A DNA stretch of 24,127 bases, taken from CAYNHF01 sp964397045. GTDB taxonomy: Bacteria; Actinomycetota; Acidimicrobiia; Spongiisociales; UBA5794. The notes beneath the pieces were generated by a model. The model was not told the DNA's origin. It searched no databases and worked only from the letters and a program-made list of their open reading frames with translations. The stretch is taken from positions 1-24,127 of the forward strand of contig CAYNHF010000055.1 of assembly GCA_964397045.1 (NCBI GenBank). Direction: 5' to 3'. Shown piece after piece: positions 1 through 6,291 of this stretch (position 1 is its first letter; the number at the start of each line of letters is the position of its first letter). The translations under genes and the position numbers were made by a program.

Positions 1-683
1 GTCGTGGTGGTTGTGGCGGGTGGCGGGGCCGTGGTGAAGGCGGTGGTCGTGGTGGTCTGACTGTCGAGACCCGAGATCACGGGAGTGTTGACGAAATCGG
101 GAAGCGGTGGTGAACCTTCAAGTGCCTGGGTGGTGGTGGTCGGTTCGGGTGCCTTGGTGGTCGTCGTGGTGCGCGGGGGTGCCGTGGTCGTCGTAGGCGG
201 CGGCGTCGTTGTTGTCGGTGGCGCGGTGGTCGTGGTGGTTGTTGTTGTTGTTGTTGTTGTCGGTGCAGCCGTGATGGTGACACTGATACTGCACGTGAAA
301 GTGCCGTTGGAATTGGTTTCCCGAACGGTCACCGTGTGCGCCGCACCAACGAAGGCGCTTCCTTGACGGATGGTGACGGAGGCGCTCCACGGGCCCGGCC
401 CTCCACTGGCGCTGCCCGGGCTCACGCTCAGTCCGCCCGAAGGCAGGAACGCCACACTGGATGACTCTCCATCTGGAGGGGTCACATTGGCAGAACCGCT
501 GACTGAGGATCCGCTGCCGTCGATGATCGAGCCGCCGCCAGAGCAAGAGACGCCCGCGTCGGCCGGCGCCGCCGACACGACCACGATGGCGGCCGCTGCC
601 AGCAAGGTAGCCACGGTCGCGGCGAGAACGGCCCTTGCCGTCCGGCGAGAACCGCGATCCGTCGAGTGCAACAGGCGACTCAC
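1..683 (-). CDS. Secreted Thr/Pro-rich protein of unknown function (3' end cut by window edge)
   Basis: The frame stays open from a GTG at 683 to the window edge, about 227 codons, so the C-terminus is missing. An in-frame TAA lies about a dozen codons upstream. Only a weak GAGGG, about 13 bases before the GTG, could serve as a ribosome site, so the exact start is uncertain. The N-terminus is a clear signal peptide: an Arg-rich stretch, then a long Ala/Val/Leu core ending in A-D-A at about residue 43. A Ser/Gly-rich region of about 95 residues follows, with two cysteines (one in VSCSGG, one in TFTCSI) that could form a disulfide in an Ig-like fold. After that comes a low-complexity Thr/Pro linker of about 50 residues, then a short ordered stretch and more Thr/Pro. 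Such linkers are typical of actinobacterial surface proteins. No catalytic motif is visible; a surface or wall-associated role is inference. Confidence 0.75.
   Translation of the reverse strand, partial: MSRLLHSTDRGSRRTARAVLAATVATLLAAAAIVVVSAAPADAGVSCSGGGSIIDGSGSSVSGSANVTPPDGESSSVAFLPSGGLSVSPGSASGGPGPWSASVTIRQGSAFVGAAHTVTVRETNSNGTFTCSISVTITAAPTTTTTTTTTTTTAPPTTTTPPPTTTTAPPRTTTTTKAPEPTTTTQALEGSPPLPDFVNTPVISGLDSQTTTTTAFTTAPPPATTTT
238..258. repeat. (GTT)7 trinucleotide microsatellite inside the Thr-rich linker
   Basis: Seven perfect GTT units, read as ACA/ACC threonine codons on the minus strand, lie in the linker of the secreted protein. Looser GTG/GTC/GTT repeats continue on both sides over roughly 120-285. 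Slippage here would lengthen or shorten the linker in frame. Confidence 0.8.
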
Positions 684-756
684 TTGGTCAGAGCATCCCT
701 CAATATGGGTCTCAGGTTATTAGCGGTTCTGTGTTGTGCATACCTAAGGACTTCCT

Positions 757-780
757 GGTGCAGGTCAGGCACCTTTTTTT
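757..780 (+). terminator. Hairpin plus T7 tract, plus-strand orientation
   Basis: GGTGC (757-761) pairs with GCACC (769-773) across a 7-base loop and is followed at once by seven T (774-780). This is the form of a Rho-independent terminator on the plus strand. The flanking genes on both sides are on the minus strand, so it ends no gene that I can see. A second hairpin, CTCGAC/GTCGAG (782-787 / 795-800), sits directly beside the T tract. The stem is only 5 bp, so function is uncertain. Confidence 0.4.
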
Positions 781-815
781 GCTCGACCAGGAGCGTCGAG
801 GAGACCACAGGGACG

Positions 816-2585
816 TCAGATTGCCCACACCTGGGGAACGATGATGAGCAGGCACAGCAGAACGAGCGCGGCCAGCGGAGCGCCGAGTCTGCTGTACTCC
901 GTGTAGCGGTATCCACCTGGGCCGTAGACCATGGTGTTGGTCTGGTAGCCGATTGGGGTGAGGAACGAGGCGGAGGCAGCTACCGCCACCGCTATCGCAT
1001 AACCCCGCGGGTCGGCCCCGCCCGCCGTAGCAGCTGCGACGGCAATCGGGAACATGATCACAGCCGCGGCGGTGTTCGACACTACCTCCGTGAGCAGCAT
1101 CGTGGCGATGACGACGCCTGCAAATGCCCCCAGCGGACCGAATGAACCGAGGGTGTCGACCAGCCCATCTCCGATGAGTTCGGCGAGGCCGGAACTCACC
1201 ATCGCCTCGGCCAGCCCGAAACCCCCGGCGATGAGCAGGACCACGTCGAGCTGGATCGAGTTGCGGGCTTCGCCGGGACTGATGGTTCCGAAGGCGATGA
1301 CGGCAAAGGCTGCCAGGAGTGATGCTTGAAAGATCGGCATGATCCCGGTGGCGGCCAGCAAAACCATGACGACTGCGATGGCTGTTACCACCCACCGTTT
1401 GTTGTCGATCACAGGGGGGGCAGGCGCCAGGGGAGAAATGAGCAGGAACTCGCGCCGATCCCGCCACCGCTCTCGAAAACCCGGATCGGCCAGGATCACC
1501 AACGTGTCGCCGACGCGGAGCACCACATCGCCCAGCTTGGCGTCGATCCGCTGGCCCGACCGATGGATTGCCACCACCACCGCCTGCTGTCTGGCGCGAA
1601 AACTCGAACTGCGCAGTGTCTCGCCGATGAACGAGGAGTTGGCGCCGATGACGGCCTCGAAGAACGACGCTCTGCTCAGGTCGAAACCTTCGAGATGATC
1701 GTGTGCTGTGGAGGTCAGCCCCCAGATCGCCATCAGGTCGACGATGTCGTCCGCCTTTCCCGCGAACCGCAGAATGTCGCCACCGTGCAGGATGGTGGCC
1801 GGTTCGACCGGCGAGATCGTCTCCTCCTCGCGATCGATCTGAATCAGGAACACACCCGCCAGGTGCCTGAGGCCTCCTTCTTCCACAGTCACTCCATCGA
1901 GCTGTCCGTGCTCGGTGACGGCCATGTCGACCACAAACTCGCGGGTGTGTTCGGTCAATTCCTCGCGGGTGCTGGGACGATCCTGTAGCCGAATCGGAGC
2001 CAGCCAGATCACCAGCACAACTCCGATCAGCGAAATCGGCAAGCCGACGACCGTGATCTCGAAGAATTCGAGTGGCTCGCCCCCTGCTTCGACGATCAAC
2101 CCTGATATCACGATGTTGGTGGCGGTTCCGATGAGGGTGACGATGCCCCCGAGGATTGCTGCAAAGGACAACGGCATCAGAAACCGCGAGACCGATCGAC
2201 CGTGCCGGTAGGCCCAGGCGCTGATTTCGGGAACCAGCACTGCAACGATCGGGGTGTTGTTGGTCAACGCAGACGCGAGCGCGACGGGCGGCAGCAGCCG
2301 GCCGAGCAGTGCGCGGTCGGAGCGGTCCGTCTTCAACGCGCGATAGAGGACCGGTTGAATCGCTCCCGTGCGAGAAAAGGCTCCCGCAACCACATAGAGC
2401 GCTGCAATCGTGAACGGGGCGGGATTGGAGAAGCCGGAGAGAGCTTGTTCCCCATCGATGACACCGATGATGAGAAGGACCACGGTGCCGCCGACGATGG
2501 CCACCGTGGGAGGCACGACGTCGCGAACCATGGCGACGATGGTTACCGTTATCACCAGCAGGGTGGCTGCTGCCTCCCAGGTCAT
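816..2585 (-). CDS. SLC13/DASS-type anion permease with RCK_C (TrkA_C) domains
   Basis: A 589-residue integral membrane protein. The N-terminal half holds hydrophobic helices starting with TWEAAATLLVITVTIVAM and includes the stretch ALTNNTPIVAVLVP, typical of the citrate/sulfate/dicarboxylate permease fold. In the middle, at roughly residues 205-380, there is a soluble insert with two repeats of the RCK_C type, for example GVTVEEGGLRHLAGVFLIQ. A second membrane half follows, with a matching helix-entry loop near TEVVSNTAAAVIMFP. This order is the usual one for SLC13 permeases that carry RCK_C domains; the substrate (sulfate, phosphate or a dicarboxylate) cannot be read from sequence. I chose the ATG at 2585 because GGAGAG lies 5 bases upstream. 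A longer frame to 2717 adds 44 Arg/Ser-rich residues that do not look like protein. The gene is divergent from the epimerase gene. Confidence 0.88.
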   Translation of the reverse strand: MTWEAAATLLVITVTIVAMVRDVVPPTVAIVGGTVVLLIIGVIDGEQALSGFSNPAPFTIAALYVVAGAFSRTGAIQPVLYRALKTDRSDRALLGRLLPPVALASALTNNTPIVAVLVPEISAWAYRHGRSVSRFLMPLSFAAILGGIVTLIGTATNIVISGLIVEAGGEPLEFFEITVVGLPISLIGVVLVIWLAPIRLQDRPSTREELTEHTREFVVDMAVTEHGQLDGVTVEEGGLRHLAGVFLIQIDREEETISPVEPATILHGGDILRFAGKADDIVDLMAIWGLTSTAHDHLEGFDLSRASFFEAVIGANSSFIGETLRSSSFRARQQAVVVAIHRSGQRIDAKLGDVVLRVGDTLVILADPGFRERWRDRREFLLISPLAPAPPVIDNKRWVVTAIAVVMVLLAATGIMPIFQASLLAAFAVIAFGTISPGEARNSIQLDVVLLIAGGFGLAEAMVSSGLAELIGDGLVDTLGSFGPLGAFAGVVIATMLLTEVVSNTAAAVIMFPIAVAAATAGGADPRGYAIAVAVAASASFLTPIGYQTNTMVYGPGGYRYTEYSRLGAPLAALVLLCLLIIVPQVWAI

Positions 2586-2646
2586 GTGTTCTCTCCGTGA
2601 CGGTCCCGGCTCGGCGGAAGCCCGGCATCGGCTTCTTGGAGTCCGC

Positions 2647-2652
2647 AATGTA
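2647..2652 (-). promoter_or_regulatory. Possible -10 box for the SLC13 gene
   Basis: TACATT on the minus strand, about 60 bases upstream of the ATG at 2585. A matching TACATT occurs on the plus strand at 2713-2718, ahead of the divergent epimerase gene. Neither has a good -35 box, so both remain tentative. Confidence 0.25.
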
Positions 2653-2712
2653 ACGGGACGATGGAGGAGGTGCAGGATCCGCGCGCTGGAGGAGAGGGAC
2701 CACCGTCCCTGG

Positions 2713-2718
2713 TACATT
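2713..2718 (+). promoter_or_regulatory. Possible -10 box for the epimerase gene
   Basis: TACATT, 34 bases upstream of the ATG at 2753, which also has a Shine-Dalgarno sequence. The rest of the 167-base divergent spacer (2586-2752) shows no other feature. No convincing -35 box is seen. Confidence 0.25.
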
Positions 2719-2752
2719 CGACGCGCACGTAGCAGGCGGTAAGGGAGAGTTC

Positions 2753-3691
2753 ATGTTCTCGCGGGCCATGGTGACTGGTGGCGCCGGGTTCATCGGCTCG
2801 ACGCTGGTGGATCGCCTGATCGACGATGGAGTCGAGGTGCTCGTTGTCGACGATTTGTCACGGGGCAAGCTGGCTCGGCTCGGCGCGGCGCGGCGATCGG
2901 GGGCGATGGTCTTCCATCAGATCGACGTGCGGGCTCCGCAGTTCCGTGAGGTTGCCACCAGATTTGCGCCCGAGGTGGTGTTCCACCTAGCGGCCCAGAT
3001 AGATGCAGTTGCCAGTGTCAGTGATCCGGTCGCCGATGCTGAGACCAATGTGGTGGGCACGGTCAACGTGCTGACTGCCGCGGTCGCCGCCGCTGTGGGG
3101 CGGGTGGTGTATCTCTCGTCTGGTGGCGCCATCTACGGCGCAACCAAGCGAATTCCGGCAACCGAAAAGACGAGTCGACACCCTGCCACCCCGTACGGGG
3201 TCTCGAAGTCCGTTGCCGACGATTACCTGCGATTGTTTGCAGACATCCACGGTCTCGATTTCGTTTCGCTCGGCCCATCCAACGTGTACGGGCCTCGTCA
3301 GGACGGTGCTGGCGAGGGCGGGGTGGTAGGAACCTTCACATCGCGTTTGCTGGCCGGAGAACGGCCGATCGTCTACGGCGACGGGAGTCAGACCCGCGAC
3401 TTCGTCTACGTGGAAGACGTCGCTGATGCGTGTGTGCGGGCCGCTGTTCGTGGTGGCGGAATGTACCTCAACATCTCCACGGGAATCGAGACCCCAGTCG
3501 CCAGACTCGTCGACATGCTCGCCGTGGCGACGGGCCGGCATATCGCTCCTGAGTATGCGCCTGCCCGCGAGGGTGACGTTGCCAGATCGTGCCTCGACCC
3601 TTCAGCAGCCAAGCGGCGCCTGGGCTGGGAACCGTGGACGAGTCTCGACCGCGGCCTGGACCAGACCGTTGACTGGTTCAAGGCACGCTGA
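2753..3691 (+). CDS. NAD-dependent epimerase/dehydratase (UDP-glucose 4-epimerase-like)
   Basis: A 312-residue extended short-chain dehydrogenase. It has the glycine-rich NAD site TGGAGFIGS (residues 8-16), an acidic residue at the end of strand 2 (VVDD, 31-34), the serine stretch LSSGG (121-125) and the catalytic pair Y148/K152 in YGVSK. The GPSNVYGPRQ motif is typical of nucleotide-sugar epimerases and dehydratases. The likely reaction is 4-epimerisation of a UDP-sugar in the cytoplasm, feeding envelope glycans. The exact sugar is not determined: the family also contains glucuronate epimerases and dTDP-glucose dehydratases. The ATG at 2753 has GGGAGAG just upstream. The gene converges on fpg/nei with only 9 bases between the stop codons. 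Confidence 0.85.
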   Translation: MFSRAMVTGGAGFIGSTLVDRLIDDGVEVLVVDDLSRGKLARLGAARRSGAMVFHQIDVRAPQFREVATRFAPEVVFHLAAQIDAVASVSDPVADAETNVVGTVNVLTAAVAAAVGRVVYLSSGGAIYGATKRIPATEKTSRHPATPYGVSKSVADDYLRLFADIHGLDFVSLGPSNVYGPRQDGAGEGGVVGTFTSRLLAGERPIVYGDGSQTRDFVYVEDVADACVRAAVRGGGMYLNISTGIETPVARLVDMLAVATGRHIAPEYAPAREGDVARSCLDPSAAKRRLGWEPWTSLDRGLDQTVDWFKAR

Positions 3692-3700
3692 CGGCGCGTC

Positions 3701-4591
3701 TCAGATCCCCTCGAGATCTTCAAGCGAAGCAGGCCAATCGTCCTTGAGGAGCCGGCTCAGCGAGCGATCAGCCAGGATCTTCCCGCCAGTCTGACAACCA
3801 GGGCAGTAGTTGGTCTCGCGGGACGCGTAGACAATCCGTTGCACCGGTGCGCCGCATACCGGGCACGACTCGCCGAACTTGCCGTGTACCGCCATCCGAG
3901 GATGAAATGCTGTGACCTTCTCGGGGAAGTCCTCCCCGGCGTCTTCCCGCCGCAGGGAGGTCCAAGTGGCGAGTGTCTCCGCGGCGGCTTCGTACAGCCG
4001 GGTGATCTCCTCATCCGACAGGTTCGTGTTCATCTGCAGCGGCGAAAGCCGGGCACCATGCATGATCTCGTCTGCGGTGGCCCCCCCGATGCCGGAGATG
4101 AATCTGGCATCGGTGAGGGCACGCTTGAGAGTGTGACGCTCCGCCAGCAGCGCAGCCGCGAATTCGTCGCGTGACGCAATCTCCAGTTCGATTCCTCCCG
4201 GATCGAGTGCGGCAACTGCATCCTCGCCTGCGACATAGTGAAGCGAGGCGCGCCGCTTGGTACCCGCCTCGGTCAACGTCAATGTTCCCTCCGGGAAGTC
4301 GAACGCTGCCTGGCCGTAACGCTTGGGAAGTGCCTTGCCGGGTTCGACCCAGTGCAGCCTGCCCGCCACCATCAGGTGGATCACAAGCGAGCGATCCGGA
4401 TCGAGGTCGATGACGATGCGCTTGCCGATTCGGCGTACCCCGGTCACGGTTCTGCCGGTGGCATCGTCGATCGGTGGGTCATAGGTCTTGAGGAGGCTGA
4501 AGGAAATGAGACGGATGCCTTCAAGCACGGCGCCTGTGATCCTCGCGTCGAGTGCCTCGATGTAGACGACGACCTCGGGGAGTTCCGGCAT
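3701..4591 (-). CDS. Fpg/Nei family DNA glycosylase (formamidopyrimidine-DNA glycosylase-like)
   Basis: A 296-residue base-excision repair enzyme. It starts with MPELPEV, so the N-terminal proline (the Schiff-base nucleophile) and the glutamate E3 are present, and K57 is in place. A helix-two-turn-helix (about 165-185) and a C-terminal zinc finger (C243, C246, C263, C266, with R258 before NYC) complete the family layout. Two positions differ from the classic E. coli enzyme. The DxRRFG intercalation loop is replaced by GTKRRAS (110-116), and the GxGN turn before the second helix reads GIGG. I recall similar changes in a divergent branch of the family, so activity is likely but the lesion preference may differ. 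The ATG lies one base after the cofE stop, so it is the third gene of the cofD-cofE operon. The C-terminus converges with the epimerase gene. Confidence 0.88.
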   Translation of the reverse strand: MPELPEVVVYIEALDARITGAVLEGIRLISFSLLKTYDPPIDDATGRTVTGVRRIGKRIVIDLDPDRSLVIHLMVAGRLHWVEPGKALPKRYGQAAFDFPEGTLTLTEAGTKRRASLHYVAGEDAVAALDPGGIELEIASRDEFAAALLAERHTLKRALTDARFISGIGGATADEIMHGARLSPLQMNTNLSDEEITRLYEAAAETLATWTSLRREDAGEDFPEKVTAFHPRMAVHGKFGESCPVCGAPVQRIVYASRETNYCPGCQTGGKILADRSLSRLLKDDWPASLEDLEGI

Positions 4592-4592
4592 G

Positions 4593-5303
4593 TCAGCGGA
4601 ACAGATCTTCGTCTGCGGGGCGCACCAGGTCGGCGGCCCTTCCTTCGCCGGGAGGCCACGTGAGTCCCCGCACGATCGCAGCCGGGACTCCGGTGGCTTT
4701 GCCCATGACGAGGTCGGCAGCGGCCGCGATCTCGTCGACGATGGCGACCTCAGTGACGTCGAGTACCCGACCGGTGGCGTCTGTGGTCCCCTTCAGGTCG
4801 AGGATTGCCGGCATGCCGGACACACCGATCGCAACATCGGTCAACCCGCGTCGCCACGGCCTCCCGAACGTATCTGTGACGACAACCGCAATGGAAATCC
4901 CGGTTGCTCGCTCGATCCCCATCCGGATCGTATGCGCGGAGCGGTCGGGGCGTTCCGGCAACAACACGGCATGACCGGCGGAGACGTTCGAGCGGTCAAC
5001 TCCCGCGTTGGCGCAGACGAATCCGTGCCGGGTCTGAGTGATCACGAGGTCACCCCGCCTGCGAACGATGGCGGCTGCCTCACTCTCGACAACGGCTCGA
5101 TATTGCTCATCGGTATCGACTGCGACGACGCGGCCTTCAGCCTTGGAAACGATCTTGTGGGTCACCACCACGATGTCGCGTTGACGCCACTCGATATGAG
5201 ATTCCTCGCAGGCGTCCAGGATCAGCCGGGCGATGTCGGCGTGCCGAGCCACCTCCCCGATGCCGGGAACCGGGATGACCTCGAGCGAAGTTGGCCGGCC
5301 CAT
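4593..5303 (-). CDS. cofE: Coenzyme F420-0:L-glutamate ligase (CofE / FbiB N-terminal type)
   Basis: A 236-residue enzyme that adds glutamate to the F420 precursor by gamma-linkage, using GTP. Family motifs are clear: THKIVSK (48-54), GFVCANAGVDRSN (94-106), TDTFGRPWRRG (143-153) and KATGVPAAIVRG (202-213). The length fits the stand-alone archaeal-type CofE. Mycobacterial FbiB carries an extra C-terminal nitroreductase-like domain, which is absent here. The ATG at 5303 overlaps the cofD stop by one base (TGATG), with AAGGGGA just upstream. A TTG one codon earlier is a less likely start. Translation is probably coupled to cofD. Confidence 0.95.
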   Translation of the reverse strand: MGRPTSLEVIPVPGIGEVARHADIARLILDACEESHIEWRQRDIVVVTHKIVSKAEGRVVAVDTDEQYRAVVESEAAAIVRRRGDLVITQTRHGFVCANAGVDRSNVSAGHAVLLPERPDRSAHTIRMGIERATGISIAVVVTDTFGRPWRRGLTDVAIGVSGMPAILDLKGTTDATGRVLDVTEVAIVDEIAAAADLVMGKATGVPAAIVRGLTWPPGEGRAADLVRPADEDLFR

Positions 5304-6265
5304 CAAGTCCCCTTGACGGGTACGGCTGCGGCGCCTGCGATCGCCAGCAACTCGCCGGCCAGGCGGGTCGACGCGGCGACGTCTGCGATCCTCGTGTCTG
5401 CGGTGTGAATCCGGACCGAGCCGCCGCCGTACCGACCGGCGTCAACGGCGTCCTCGGTATCGATCACGAGGTCGGTGATGAGGCCGTCGTAGGCAGTCAG
5501 GATCCCGCCGGTGCCCGACGCCATGCCAAGTCCAGCCAGGACTTCCGCGGCGGGCCCCTTCAGCGTCTTGCCCCCGAACAGTGGACTCAAGGCAATCACG
5601 AACTCCTTGGCCTCGATTGCTTCTCGAATACCCGGAACAGCCACGATCGGCCAGATCGACAACGGCGGATTAGAGGGAGCCACGACCACGAGAGCAGCTT
5701 CGCCGATGGCTTCGATGACTCCGGGGGCGGGTCGGGCGTCTGCAGCACCTTCGAACGTCACCGCAACAACGGGGTCCAGGTGCCCGCGGCGCACGAAGTA
5801 GTCCTGGAAGGAGAACCACGATCCGCTGTCGGTCTGCACCCGGGTCCGAACCCGGTCGTCGCTGGCCGGAAGGAGTCTGGTCCCCACGCCCAGAGCGGCA
5901 GCCATCTGCAGGGTCACTTCGGACAACGTGGCACCTTCGTGGAGTGCCGCGGTGCGGGCCAGACAGTGGGCGAGGTCTCGATCGCCGAGCCGGAAGCTGG
6001 TGTCTACGCCGATGTCTGCCAGATGACCCATCACGTGGAATGTGTCGTCCGCGATGCCCCATCCGTCCGGCCCCTGGATACCGGCGAGGGTGTAGAGCAC
6101 CGTATCGAGATCCGCGCTCACGTAGGCACCGTAGATGGTGTCATCGTCTCCTACGTTCCCGATCAGGGTCAATTCATCGGATGCCGACGATCGCACAAAG
6201 CCTTGTGCCATACGGGCTCCGCCGACACCACCACAGAGGAGCGCCGTTGAAAGATTGCCTTGCAC
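5303..6265 (-). CDS. cofD: 2-phospho-L-lactate (or phosphoenolpyruvate) transferase CofD/FbiA
   Basis: A 320-residue protein that forms the F420-0 backbone by joining Fo to an activated lactyl/enolpyruvyl group. Seen in the sequence: the N-terminal CGGVGGARMAQG (11-22), GNVGDDD (36-42) and the C-terminal SPLFGGKTLKGPAAEVL, all characteristic of CofD. The start is a GTG at 6265, supported by GGAGG (6274-6278 on the minus strand) eight bases upstream and by the family N-terminus beginning a few residues later. It is the first gene of cofD-cofE-fpg. The divergent GT2-like gene starts only 26 bases away, so the cofD promoter must lie in or beside that coding sequence. In actinobacteria the donor is reported to be phosphoenolpyruvate; that cannot be read here. 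Confidence 0.95.
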   Translation of the reverse strand: MQGNLSTALLCGGVGGARMAQGFVRSSASDELTLIGNVGDDDTIYGAYVSADLDTVLYTLAGIQGPDGWGIADDTFHVMGHLADIGVDTSFRLGDRDLAHCLARTAALHEGATLSEVTLQMAAALGVGTRLLPASDDRVRTRVQTDSGSWFSFQDYFVRRGHLDPVVAVTFEGAADARPAPGVIEAIGEAALVVVAPSNPPLSIWPIVAVPGIREAIEAKEFVIALSPLFGGKTLKGPAAEVLAGLGMASGTGGILTAYDGLITDLVIDTEDAVDAGRYGGGSVRIHTADTRIADVAASTRLAGELLAIAGAAAVPVKGT

Positions 6266-6283
6266 GCGACTCGCCTCCAGAAT
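6255..6283 (+). promoter_or_regulatory. Candidate promoter of the GT2-like gene, overlapping the cofD start
   Basis: TTGCCT (6255-6260), a 17-base spacer, then CAGAAT (6278-6283), 8 bases before the ATG at 6292. No Shine-Dalgarno sequence precedes that ATG, so a leaderless or near-leaderless transcript is likely. The element covers the cofD start codon and its ribosome site on the other strand. The spacing matches that of the TAGAAT box before manB. Confidence 0.4.
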
Positions 6284-6291
6284 GCGCCCCT

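Noticed and set aside
1..300. CRISPR-like or tandem repeat array at the left edge
   Set aside because: The GTG/GTT/GTC repetition has no spacers and is explained by Thr/Pro codons of a secreted protein linker.
684..815. c-di-AMP (ydaO) riboswitch upstream of the secreted protein
   Set aside because: Such elements precede wall-related genes in actinobacteria, but the conserved sequence blocks are not present; only two simple hairpins are seen.
712..2868. 718-codon open frame on the minus strand
   Set aside because: It overlaps the SLC13 permease in another frame and reads as Arg/His/Gly-rich sequence without any fold signal. It is a GC-driven shadow.
5944..6291. N-terminal extension of the GT2-like protein by 116 codons
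   Set aside because: It would lie opposite cofD and reads as Arg/Pro-rich sequence. The ATG at 6292 has a suitable promoter spacing and starts just before the GT2-like strand.
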